This document shows, in pieces, positions 1 to 10,383 of a stretch of 64,000 nt of DNA. The DNA comes from Mantamonas sphyraenae. Its lineage: Eukaryota; CRuMs; Mantamonadidae. The position numbers were made by a program, and so were the translations under genes. The notes below the pieces were generated by a model. It was not told where the DNA came from. It saw only the letters and a program-made list of their open reading frames with translations, and did no database searches. The stretch's first letter is position 1, and the number at the start of each line of letters is the position of its first letter. Location of the stretch: NCBI GenBank assembly GCA_026936335.1, contig JAPMXV010000073.1, positions 62,001-126,000 on the forward strand, given 5' to 3'.

Positions 1-3000
1 AGCTGCTGGATGAAGCTAGGATCAAGCGGGAGGGAGCGCTGGGACGGCGGCAGATCGAGCTTTGGGAGACGTTTATTCTGGACTGCGAGACCAAGGCAGG
101 CATGGCGGTGGTGGAAGACAGGGGAGGTGAAGAGGAGGAGGAGGAGGCTGGTAAGTGAGAGGAGAGAAGAGGTTTGGGGGGGAAGGTTGGGGGAGGCGCT
201 GACACCTGCCCGCGTGCTTGAGCAGAAAGGGCGTCCAGCTCGTCATCGGCAGGGAGTGTCGTGGGCATCATGGACTATTCACGTGTGATGCAGATGAGTG
301 TGGTGCGTGGAGGGGATGTGTCGTCGGCAGGTTCGTCGAGTGGAGGAGGGGCGAAAGTGAAAGCGGGCGTTGTGAAGGAAGGGCAGATTGTGCCACACAA
401 GCAAAACACGCGGGACAGGTGTGGATGGGACAAGGGCGGGATGAGCGATGTGCGTGTGCTGCTGCTGGGTTCGGATGGACAGGCACGAGGAAAGGTCAAG
501 ATAAGCTGTGCAGAAGAGCAGAGGGCGGTGGAAGCAGCGCGACGAGTGGGCGGCTTGCTGACGAGTGCTGTGGGGGCGGCTGAACAGGTGGACTTTGTGG
601 CGGAGATTCGTTCATTGAAGGCACCGATGGTGCACATCATGACACACATGGGGGTGGCAGTGGTGGAGGGAGAGGATGCCTCTGTGACGAGAAAGACGCT
701 TGTGGACTCGCTGCGAGAAGCACGTCCCGTGGCAGTGTTTTTGAACGGATGCAGCAGTGCAGAGATGGCCATGGAGATCAATGACCATGTGCCACTGGTG
801 ATTGGGTACACCGATGCTGTGGACGATCATGCGGCTTTGGACATGGCCAAGGTGTGGTATGGGAACATTGGGAGTGGAGAGACTGTGCAAAAGGCGTTCC
901 GGGCTATGGTGGAAGCAGGAGGGGAGAAGGAAGGGCCGAAAGCACTGTTGTGTCTTTGGCAGGGCATGGAAGACACAGTGTTGGTCAACACGAGTGGAAA
1001 GAAGGCACAGGATGGATTTTCCAGGAGGCGTGTGGACAATCTGGGCAAAGCAAGAGAGCTTGTGCGACGAGAGGAGGTGCTGAAGGAGCTGCAGGAGGCA
1101 GAGGGAGTGGTGGTGGTGTGTGGTGCGCGGGGCATGGGCAAGACAAGCGTGGTGGAGATGCATGCGCAGGAGGTGAAGGAGAAGGGTGGCACGGATGTGG
1201 TGTGGTGGTGTGCGGGACAGAGCAGAGAGGCCTTGGTGAGTGACTTGCTGCAGTTGGGGGTGGTATTGGGCGTGTTCACGGATGCTGGAGTGCAGGCGGC
1301 TGAGAAGGAGGATGTGCGAGAGGGAATGGCAAAGAGGGTGATGCAGGCGTTGGATGGACAGCGGTGGATGTTGGTGATGGACGGGGTGGAGGCATGGGGG
1401 GATGTCAAGGCTTTTGTGCACGCAGGAGGTCGTGTGGTGATGACGACATGGCGGGATAGGATTTGGGACAAGCGGGTGGTGGACGCTGTGGTGAGGGTGG
1501 ATGTGATGCGGGATGATGAGGTGGATGCCGTGTTTGCGAGTGAGGGTGTGGTGGTGGATGGGGAGGAGGAGGAGGAGGCGTATGGGGAGCTGAAGAGGCT
1601 GCTGGATGGGATGGCATTGGCTGTGCGACAGGCAGCGGCAGTGATTGGAGAGTGGGGACAGGGTGGATCGGTGCAGAAGTACGTAAAGAGACTGGGACGC
1701 AGTCTGAGGCAGCTGGGAAAGAAAGTGGAGGGCGATGTGTACAGTGGAACAGCGTTGAGTGTGTGGCAGATTGCGATGGAAGAGGTATCGGGGAGGAACG
1801 AACATGCAGCAAGGTTGATAATGTGCATGGCGCTGTTGGATGGACAGGATCTGCCAAAGAGACTGCTGGTGACGCTGATGGAGCAGATTGCGGGTGTGCA
1901 GGACAAGGAAGAGGCGGAGGAAATGGCAGAGGAGGCATTGGAGGCACTGCAGAGAGTGTCGCTGGTGCAGCGGATGGTGGGGGAGGGAAGGAGTGGGTGG
2001 AAGGTGCATGGGCTGACGCAGATGATGGCAAGGGGAGGGCAAGTGGTGGTGATCGATGGAGAGGGAGGCATAGGGAGGCTGGTGGGTGTGAAGCAGGTGT
2101 TGAAGATGATGCGGAAGGAGTTTGCTTTCGATCCGAGCGAGTCGCTGGACGAACTTGCATGGCACAGGAGAATGCTGGTGCATGGTGAATCTGTGTGGAA
2201 GACATGTCACGAGGTGTTCGCACGCAGAAGGAATGTGGAGGACGTGTGCTGGGTGGGACGGAATGTGGCGCATGTGCATCACTGGATGGGCTCGTACGGA
2301 GAGGCGAGAAAGTGGATAGAGGAGGTGATAGGGGCGCAAAAGGAAGCTGGAGAAGAAGAGGAAGAGACCGAAGGATGGGCGAGAAGTCTGTTCCTGACTG
2401 CAGGGATTGCGATGGCAAAGGGAGAGTACGATCGGGCACTGGAGCTGCATGAGCAGGTACTGGAGATCGAGCGACGGGTACATGGTGGGGATGAGCACCC
2501 GAGTGTGGCCACAAGCATGCACAACATGGCTTTGGTGTACGATTCCAAGGGAGAGTACGATCGGGCACTGGAGCTGTATGAACAGGCACTGGGGATCACG
2601 CGACGGGTGCTTGGTGGGGATGAGCACCCGAGTGTGGCAGCGAGCATCAATAACATGGCTGCGGTGTACGATGCCAAGGGAGAGTACGATCAGGCACTGG
2701 AGCTGCATGAGCAGGCACTGGGAATCAGGCGACGGGTGCAAGGTGGGGATGAGCACCCGGATGTGGCATCGAGCATCAACAACATGGCTGGGGTGTACCA
2801 GGCCAAGGGAGAGTACGACCGGGCACTGGAGCTGTATGAACAGGCAATGGGGATCAAGCAACGGGTGCATGGTGGGGATGAGCACCCGGAAGTGGCCACG
2901 AGCATCCACAACATGGCTGTGGTGTACCAGGCCAAGGGAGAGTACGACCGGGCACTGGAGCTGCATGAGCAGGCACTGGGGATCAAGCGACGGGTGCATG

Positions 3001-3731
3001 GTGGCGATGAGCACCCGGATGTGGCCACGAGCATCCGCAACATGGCACAGGTGTACTTTGCCCTGGAAGAGTACGACACTGCTCTGCAACTGCTGCTTGT
3101 GGTTGAAGCCGTTCAAACTGCTCTTCTTCCTCGCAACCATCCATACCTCAGTGACACAAGATCAGCTCTCTTTGCCCTGAACCAGCGCAACACAGCGCGC
3201 ATGAGTGACGCTGAGGGCACCCTCCGATCCATCCGCTCAAAGAAGAGTGTTCGATTCACGCTCGCCAATCATGCCTTGTCCCTTGCCCAGCTAAGTGCAG
3301 ATGACCCCACCTCTGCGTTGGCCACTCACAGCCGAGTGGTTGCAGACATACAACGTCGCCAATCCTCCTCCTCCTCCTCGACATGCTCGCTGCCCAAGGT
3401 GGTCACTGACTTTGTTCAACGACTCGTTATCACCCATTCCTTCACCCTGCTCACATGTGACCTTCTCCCATTGTGGTTAGAGCACGTTTCGGTCGACCAA
3501 CTCCTATCGTGGACACCTGCCGTCCTCCCTGGGTCTCTGAACTCCCTCCTCCAACACGTCCCAGACACAATTGCCACTGTGGACGCCTCTGAAGCACTGA
3601 TTGACTCCCGTGCTCATCTGTATGCACCATCCCAACACAAGGAACTCATGCACACCCTGGCATCCAAGGCCATGCGAGCGGGTGACATTGAACGAGGCAA
3701 GCAGCTGGCTTCTCAATCCCAACGAATGTGA
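1..3731 (+). CDS. CHAT protease / NB-ARC / TPR NLR-like protein, copy 1 (5' end cut by window)
   Basis: Partial at the window start. Exon 1 (coding from nt 3) ends at 150; intron 151-225 (GTAAGT...AGCAG); exon 2 is 226-3731, in frame. Domains in order: tail of a SAM-like helical domain; a CHAT caspase-like fold (VHIMTHMG supplies the His, VFLNGCSS the Cys); an NB-ARC/STAND NTPase with P-loop GARGMGKT (about 1125), Walker B-like WMLVMDGVEAW, an RNBS-B-like GRVVMTTWRDR, a GLPLA-equivalent LLDGMALAVRQAA and an MHD-equivalent VHGLTQ; then five 43-residue kinesin-light-chain-type TPRs (2418-3062) plus one decayed repeat and a 200-residue helical tail. By family knowledge this is an autoinhibited sensor whose oligomerisation would activate a protease; the ligand and substrate are unknown. 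It is the tandem paralogue of the gene at 4848-9498. The C-terminus is short (ends ..ASQSQRM), unlike copy 2. Confidence 0.85.
2418..3062 (+). repeat. TPR-coding tandem array, 5 units of 129 bp (copy 1)
   Basis: Five in-frame units of 43 codons, each starting KGEYDRALEL and containing GGDEHP and NNMA-type helix B. The units differ mainly at a few positions per repeat (after EQALGI, after DEHP, and around NNMA.VY), so the DNA is far more uniform than a normal TPR domain. A sixth, diverged unit (EEYDTALQLLL) follows. Confidence 0.95.
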
Positions 3732-4847
3732 CGAGGTCAAGATCATGACAGTGAGGAGTGCTGATGCATGTTGCTTCAAATGCATCCTCTAATGGTCCTC
3801 GTCTTGAGCCGCCGATCTTCACTCTGGGCTGTCGTCGTCCCCGGTGCACTCCCGCAGGGCCAGTGGCCGAGTCCGCAGTCCCTGTATGGAAAGCAGTGCC
3901 ACACCAGATGCACTCTGGGCGTACGTGGCTGGTGGCGTAGGTTTGGGTGGTGGGCGGTGCGACACAGGGACACGATGGCGCTGAATGGGGTCCCGCATCT
4001 TCATCGCCAGCTGGCGATGCATTGCCAAATAAAACGGCCTTGTCGACCTTTTCCACACGAGGCATGGTGAGGACAGGCTTCCACTGGCTCTGCCGGCGGT
4101 GCTACGACGACGACGATGCCAGTCCCGGGTAAGGATCGGTGGGGTGGACACGAGGTGAGGAGAGGAATGCCAATGAAGAGAGAGCACACACATATACACA
4201 CATTCTGTCCCTCGTTGCCTCCTCTTGCAAATCGATCACCGTATGAGGGAAGGATGTGTGGAGGAGATCAGCCAGCTGCTGCTGAATGGGTCGCTGCAGT
4301 GTCCATTCTGGAGTGTGCTGCAGAGAGAGAGAGATGAAAGACACCAGCTTGCACTGCATCCACATCCCACCCCTCCCTTCCTCCCTCGCTCTCCATGCAG
4401 GCCAGTGCCACCCCACAGACGCACACACAGGGCCATCACCAGTCATTGCACGCGGTGCATGGCGGCATAGACGACAATGGTTTCTTGTCAACGTGCCGCC
4501 ACCGCATGTGTGCAATGACCGTCTCACATGGCCCTGATTCCCGTGCGTCTGTGTGATCACTGGCCCAAACAGGAGGGAGTGGTGGGGTGGGGTGGGGGTA
4601 TGTGGGTGTGTGGAAGGTGGGGCGTGTTTCATCCCCAACCACCGCCCACTCCCTCCTATCTCATCGAGCATCCCCTGCCTGTACGTCTGACGTGAGTCCG
4701 GTTCGATTTGAAGCACCATCTGACCATCCTCAATGATTGGATCACCACGGGGTGCTTTTCTGCTGACGGCGCTGAACGGTTGGGTTTGTGTGCAGTGACA
4801 CGAAGGATGCCCCCGCTGACCCAAACAATCGACACACGCGGCTGCAC
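3732..4847. other. Duplicated 3' flank of copy 1 and upstream region of copy 2
   Basis: No convincing gene. Positions 3732-4660 match 9270-10185 closely (the 3' flank of copy 2), including a GCCAAATAAAACGG block whose AATAAA at 4028-4033 is a likely poly(A) signal. From about 4660 the two flanks stop matching; 4660-4847 is the presumed promoter and 5' UTR of copy 2. Short ORFs here have no domain or codon signal. Confidence 0.6.
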
Positions 4848-7800
4848 ATGAGCACAAAGGAAGACAGCGGTGCGCTGTGTCGGCGGTTGTTGGACTGTGA
4901 GGGCGAGGATGACCAGAGGAAGGCGTTGAAAGAGTGTGGGTTCCACAAGAAGGTCATCGATGCCTTGTTGGAAGAGAATGCGTACGGAGTGGCACTAGTG
5001 GAGCTGTTTCAGGAGGAGAGCGAGTGGGTGAAATTGCTGGATGAAGCTGGGATCGAGCGGGAAGTGCGAAGAGGACAGCGGCAGATCGAGCTTTGGGAGA
5101 CGTTTATTCTGGACTGCGAGACCAAGGCAGGCATGGCGGCGGTGGAAGACGGGGGAGATGAAGAGAAGGAGGAGGCTGGTAAGTGAGAGGAGAGAGGAGG
5201 TTTGGGGGGGGGGGAAGGTTGGAGGAGGCGCTGACACCTGCCCGCGTGCTTGAGCAGAAAGGGCGTCCAGCTCGTCATCGGCAGGGAGCATCGTGGGCAT
5301 CATGGACTATTCACGTGTGATGCAGATGAGTGTGGTGCGTGGAGGGGATGTGTCGTCGGCAGGTTCGTCGAGTGGAGGAGGGGCGAAAGGGAAAGGGGTC
5401 GTTGTGAAGGAAGGGCAGATTGTGCCACACAAGCGAAACACGCGGGAGAGGTGTGGATGGGACGAGGGCGGAATGAGCGATGTGCGTGTGCTGCTGCTGG
5501 GTTCGGATGGGCAGGCACGAGGAAAGGTCAAGATAAGCTGTGCAGAAGAGCAGAGGGCGTTGAAGGAATCTAACCGAGTGGGCGGCTTGACGACGATTGC
5601 CCTGCCCGCGGCTGAACAAGTGGATTTTGTCGCCCAGATAACGGCATTGAAAGCACCGATGGTACACATCGTCACACACATGGGGGTGGCTGTGGTGGAG
5701 GGAGAGGATGCCTCTGTGACGAGAAAGACGCTTGTGCACTCGCTGCGAGAAGCAAGTCCCGTGGCAGTGTTTTTGAACGGATGTTGGAGTGCAGAGATGG
5801 CCATGGAGATCAATGACCATGTGCCACTGGTGATTGGATACACCGAGGCAGTGGACGATCATGCGGCTGTGGACATGGCCAAGGCGTGGTATGGGAACAT
5901 TGGCCGTGGAGAGACAGTGCAAGAGGCATTCCGGGCTTTGGTGGAAGCAGGAGGGGAGAAAGAAGGGCCGAAAGCACTGCTGTGTCTTTGGCAAGGCATG
6001 GAAGACACAGTGTTGGTCAACAACACGAGTGGAAAGAAGGCACAGGAATGGTGCTCCAGGAGGCGTGTGGACAATCTGGGCAAAGCACGAGAGCTTGTGC
6101 GACGGGAGGAGGTGCTGAGGGAGCTGGAGGAGGCAGAAGGGGTGGTGGTGGTGTGTGGTGCGAGGGGCATGGGCAAGACAAGCGTGGTGGAGATGCATGC
6201 GCAGGAAGTGAAGGAGAAGGGTGGCACGGATGTGGTGTGGTGGTGTGCGGGACAGAGCAGAGAGGCTTTGGTGAGTGACTTGCTGCAGTTGGGGGTGGCA
6301 TTGGGCGTGTGGAGTGTGGAACAGGTGCAGTCGGCTGAGAAGGAGGATGTGCGAGAGGGAATGGCAAAGAGGGTGATGCAGGCGTTGGATGGACAGCGGT
6401 GGATGTTGGTGATGGACGGGGTGGAGGCATGGGCGGATGTCAAGGCGTTTGTGCACGGAGGAGGTCGTGTGGTGATGACGACATGGCGGGATAGGATATG
6501 GGACAAGCGGGTGGTGGACGCTGTGGTGAGGGTGGATGTAATGCGGGATGATGAGGTGGATGCTGTGTTTGCGAGTGAGGGTGTGGTGGTGGATGGGGAG
6601 GAGGAGGAGGAGGCGTATGGGGAGCTGAAGAGGCTGCTGGATGGGATGGCATTGGCTTTGCGACAGGCAGCGGCAGTGATTGGAGAGTGGGGAGAGGGTG
6701 GATCGGTGCAGAAGTACGTGAAGCGACTGGGACGCAGTCTGAGACAGCTGGGGAAGGAGGTGGAGAGCGATGTGTACAGTGGAACAACGCTGAGTGTGTG
6801 GCAGATTGCGATGGAAGAGGCATCGGGGAGGGACGAGCATGCAGCAAGGTTGATGTCGTGTTTGGCGCTGTTGGATGGACAAGATCTGCCAAAGAGGCTG
6901 CTGGTGACGCTGATGGAGCAGATTGAGGGTGTGGGGGACAGGGAAGAGGCGGAGGAAATGGCAGAGGAGGCATTGGAGGCACTGCAGAGAGTATCACTGG
7001 TGCAGAGGATGGTGGAAGGAGGGAGTGGGTGGAAGGTGCATGGTCTGACGCAGATGATGGCAAGGGGAGGGCAAGTGGTGGAGTTGGATGGAGAGGGAGG
7101 TGAAGAAAGGGTGGTGGGTGTGAAGCAGGTGTTGAAGATGATGCAGAAGGAATTTGCTTTCGATCCGAGCGAGTCGCTGGACGAACTTGCATGGCACAGG
7201 AGAATGCTGGTGCATGGTGAATCTGTGTGGAAGGCATGTCACGAGGGGTGCGCACGCACAAGGGATGTGGAGGACGTGTGCTGGGTGGGACAGAACGTGG
7301 CGGGTGTGCATGGTTGGATGGGGTCGTATGGAGCCGCGGAGGGAAGGATAGAAGAGGTGATGAGAGTGCAAAGGGAAGCTGGAGAAGAAGAGGAAGAGAC
7401 AGAAGGATGGGCAAGAAGTTTGTTCCTGGCTGCAGGGATTGCAGATGCGAAGGGAGAGTACGATCGGGCACTGGAGCTGTATGAGCAGGCACTGGGGATC
7501 AGGCGACGGGTGCATGGTGGGGATGAGCACCCGGATGTGGCCACGAGCATCAACAACATGGCTGGGGTGTACGATGCCAAGGGAGAGTACGATCGGGCAC
7601 TGGAGCTGCATGAGCAGGCACTGGGGATCAAGCGACGTGTGCATGGTGGGGATGAGCACCCGAGAGTGGCTACGAGCATCAACAACATGGCTTTGGTGTA
7701 CGATGCCAAGGGAGAGTACGATCGGGCACTGGAGCTGTATGAGCAGGCACTGGAGATCACACGACGGGTGCATGGTGGGGATGAGCACCCGAGAGTGGCT

Positions 7801-9498
7801 ACGAGCATCCACAACATGGCACAGGTGTACGATGCCAAGGGAGAGTACGATCGAGCACTGGAGCTGTATGAGCAGGCACTGGAGATCAGGCGACGGGTGC
7901 ATGGTGGGGATGAGCACCCGGATGTGGCATCCAGCATCAACAACATGGCTAGGGTGTACGATTCCAAGGGAGAGTACGATCGGGCACTGGAGCTGTATGA
8001 GCAGGCACTGTGGATCTGGCGACGGGTGCATGGTGGGGATGAGCACCCGAGTGTGGCATCGAGCATCAACAACATGGCTTTGGTGTACCAGGCCAAGGGA
8101 GAGTACGATCGGGCACTGGAGTTGTGTGAGCAGGCGCTGGCAATCGAGCGACGGGTGCATGGTGGGGATGAGCACCCAGATGTGGCCACGAGCATCAACA
8201 ACGTGGCTGGGGTGTACGATGCCAAGGGAGAGTACGATCGGGCACTGGAGCTGCATGAGCAGGCACTGGGGATCAGGCGACGGGTGCATGGTGGGGATGA
8301 GCACCCAGATGTGGCCACGAGCATCCACAACATGGCTGGGGTGTACCATGCCAAGGGAGAGTACGATCGGGCACTGGAGCTGCATGAGCAGGCACTGGAG
8401 ATCAGGCGACGGGTGCATGGTGGGGATGAGCACCCGAGTGTGGCATCGAGCATCAACAACATGGCTGGGGTGTACGATGCCAAGGGAGAGTACGATCGGG
8501 CACTGGAGCTGTATGAGCAGGCACTGGGAATCGCCCGACGGGTGCATGGTGGGGATGAGCACCCGCATGTGGCATCAAGCATCAAAAACATTGCGTTGGT
8601 GTACCATGCCATGGAAGGGTACGACACCGCTCTGCAACTGCTGCTTGTGGTTGAATCCCTGCAAACTGCTCTTCTTCCACGCAACCATCCAAACCTCAGC
8701 AACACAACATCAGCTGTCTTTGCCCTGAACCAGCTTAACACAGCGCGCATAAGTGACGCTGTGGGCAACCTCCGATCCATCCGCTCAAAGAAGAGTGTTC
8801 GATTCACGCTCGCCAATCATGCCTTGTCCCTAGCCCAGCTCAGTGCAGGTGACCCCAATTCTGCGTTGGCCACTCACAGCCGAGTGGTTGCGGACATACA
8901 ACGTCGCCAATCCTCCTCCTCGACATGCTCGCTGCCCAAGGTGGTCACTGATTTTGTTCAACGACTCGTAATCACCCATTCCTTCACCCTGCTCACATGT
9001 GACCTCCTCCCATTGTGGTCAGAGCACGTCTCGGTCGACCACCTCCTATCGTGGACACCAGCCGTCCTCCCCACGTCTCTGAACTCCCTCCTCCCACACG
9101 TCCCAGACACAATTGCCACTGTGGACGCCGCTGAAGCACTGATTGACTCCCGTGCTCATCTGTACGCACCATCCCAACACAAGGAACTCATGCACACCCT
9201 GGCATCAAGGCCATGCGAGCGGGGGACATTGAACGAGGCATGCAGCTGGCTTCTCAATCCCAACGAATGCGACGAGGTCAAGCAGATGACAGTGAGGAGT
9301 GCTGATGCACTCAAATTTATCCTCTCATTATCCTTGTGTCGAGCCGCTGATCTTCATCCTGGGCTGTCATCGTCCCCGTTGCACTCCCGCAGGGCCAGTG
9401 GCGGCCAGTCCGCAGTCCCTGTATGGAAAAGTAGTGCCACCTCAGATGCACTCTGGGCGTACGTGGCTGGTGGCGTAGGTTTGGGTGGTGGGTGGTGA
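4848..9498 (+). CDS. CHAT protease / NB-ARC / TPR NLR-like protein, copy 2 (complete)
   Basis: Exons 4848-5178 and 5258-9498 (intron 5179-5257, GTAAGT...GAGCAG); 1523 aa as read. Start is the first in-frame ATG before the SAM-like exon. Domains: SAM-like helices about residues 25-85; CHAT caspase fold with candidate dyad His251 (VTHMG) and Cys286 (FLNGCWS); NB-ARC P-loop GARGMGKT at 411-418, Walker B MDGVEAW, TTWRDR, VHGLTQ; nine 43-residue TPRs at about 842-1228 plus one decayed unit; helical tail. Expected role by family: STAND-switch sensor that gates a cysteine protease, as in bacterial TPR-CHAT and fungal NLR-like proteins; the target is unknown. Oddity: relative to copy 1 one C is missing near 9207 (catcaagg against catccaagg), so the last 90 or so residues are in a different frame and run to 9498; without that loss the protein would stop near 9293. 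Confidence 0.87.
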
Positions 9499-10185
9499 GA
9501 CACAGGGACACGATTGCGCTGAATGGGGTCCCGCATCACCTATTGCCAAATAAAACGGCCTTGTCGACATTATCCACACGAGGCATGGTGTGGACAGGCT
9601 TCCACTGGCTCTGCCGGCGGTGCTACGACGACGACGACGCCAGTCCCGGGTAAGCATCTGTGAGGTGGACACGAGGAGAGGAGAGGAATACCAATGAAGA
9701 GAGAGCACAGACACACGTACACACATTCTGTCCCCCGTTGTGTCCTCTTGCAAATTCATCACCGTGTGAGGGAAGGATGTGTTGCAGAGATCAGCCAGCA
9801 GCTGCTGAATGGGTCGTTGCAGTGTCAATTCTGAAGTGTGCTGCAGAGAGAGTTGAAAGACACCAGCTTGCACTGCACCCACATCCCACCCCTCCCTCCC
9901 TCCCTCCCTATCCATGCAGGCCAGTGCCACCCCACAGACGCACACACAGGGCCATCACCAGTCATTGCACGCGGTGCATGGCGGCATAGACGACAATGTT
10001 CGCCTCTTCAACGTGTCGCCACCGCATGTGTGCAATGACCGCCTCACATGGCCCTGTTTTCCGTGCGTCTGTGTGATCACTGGCCCAAACAGGAGGTAGT
10101 GGTGGGGTGGGATGGGGGTGAGTGGGTGTGTGGAGGAGGGGCAGTGTTTCATCCCCAACCACCCTCACACCCACTTCTATCTCAG
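5030..10185. repeat. Second unit of a segmental tandem duplication (first unit 1 to about 4660)
   Basis: From about 5030 the sequence repeats the window start: same SAM-like exon, same intron, same two-exon gene, same 3' flank with the AATAAA block (4028 and 9549). The unit lengths differ mainly because of four extra 129-bp TPR units. The left breakpoint lies outside the window; the right one is near 4660/10185. Confidence 0.9.
7450..8610 (+). repeat. TPR-coding tandem array, 9 units of 129 bp (copy 2)
   Basis: Nine in-frame 43-codon units, all built on KGEYDRALELYEQAL..RRVHGGDEHP. Copy number is nine here against five in copy 1, with the differences between units again confined to a few codons. 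The next unit (MEGYDTALQLLL) is diverged in both copies and marks a fixed array boundary. Confidence 0.95.
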
Positions 10186-10383
10186 TCCCATCCCCTTCCA
10201 GTTCCTGTTCTCTCCACACTGTGTCGTGCATCCTTTCATCCCCAATCCCCCTCCCCCTCTCCTCCCGTTCCATTCCGTGCGTTTTTCCCAATCCGTTCCA
10301 TTCCTGACAAAATCCGTCGACCCCAGCCGCCCTGCACAGCCGTGTGTCCTCCCCCTGTTGCACCCTGCATTCAGAGACGATGT
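9499..10383. other. 3' flank of copy 2; no gene seen
   Basis: Matches the copy 1 flank up to about 10185, with a likely poly(A) signal AATAAA at 9549-9554. 10186-10383 is C/T-rich single-copy sequence at the 3' side of the minus-strand gene that follows. Nothing else can be supported. Confidence 0.6.

Noticed and set aside
2418-3062. Regular tandem repeats as a possible CRISPR array
   Set aside because: Units are contiguous, 129 bp and coding, without direct repeats and unique spacers; the genome is eukaryotic.
612-3140. 842-codon open frame on the minus strand opposite the CHAT-NB-ARC-TPR copy 1
   Set aside because: It mirrors the codon bias and 129-bp repeats of the real gene (His/Leu/Pro-rich product) and has no domain.
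6994-8816. Two 520-codon minus-strand frames opposite the copy 2 TPR array
   Set aside because: Antisense translations of the repeat units; repetitive Cys/Ser or His/Val products without family match.
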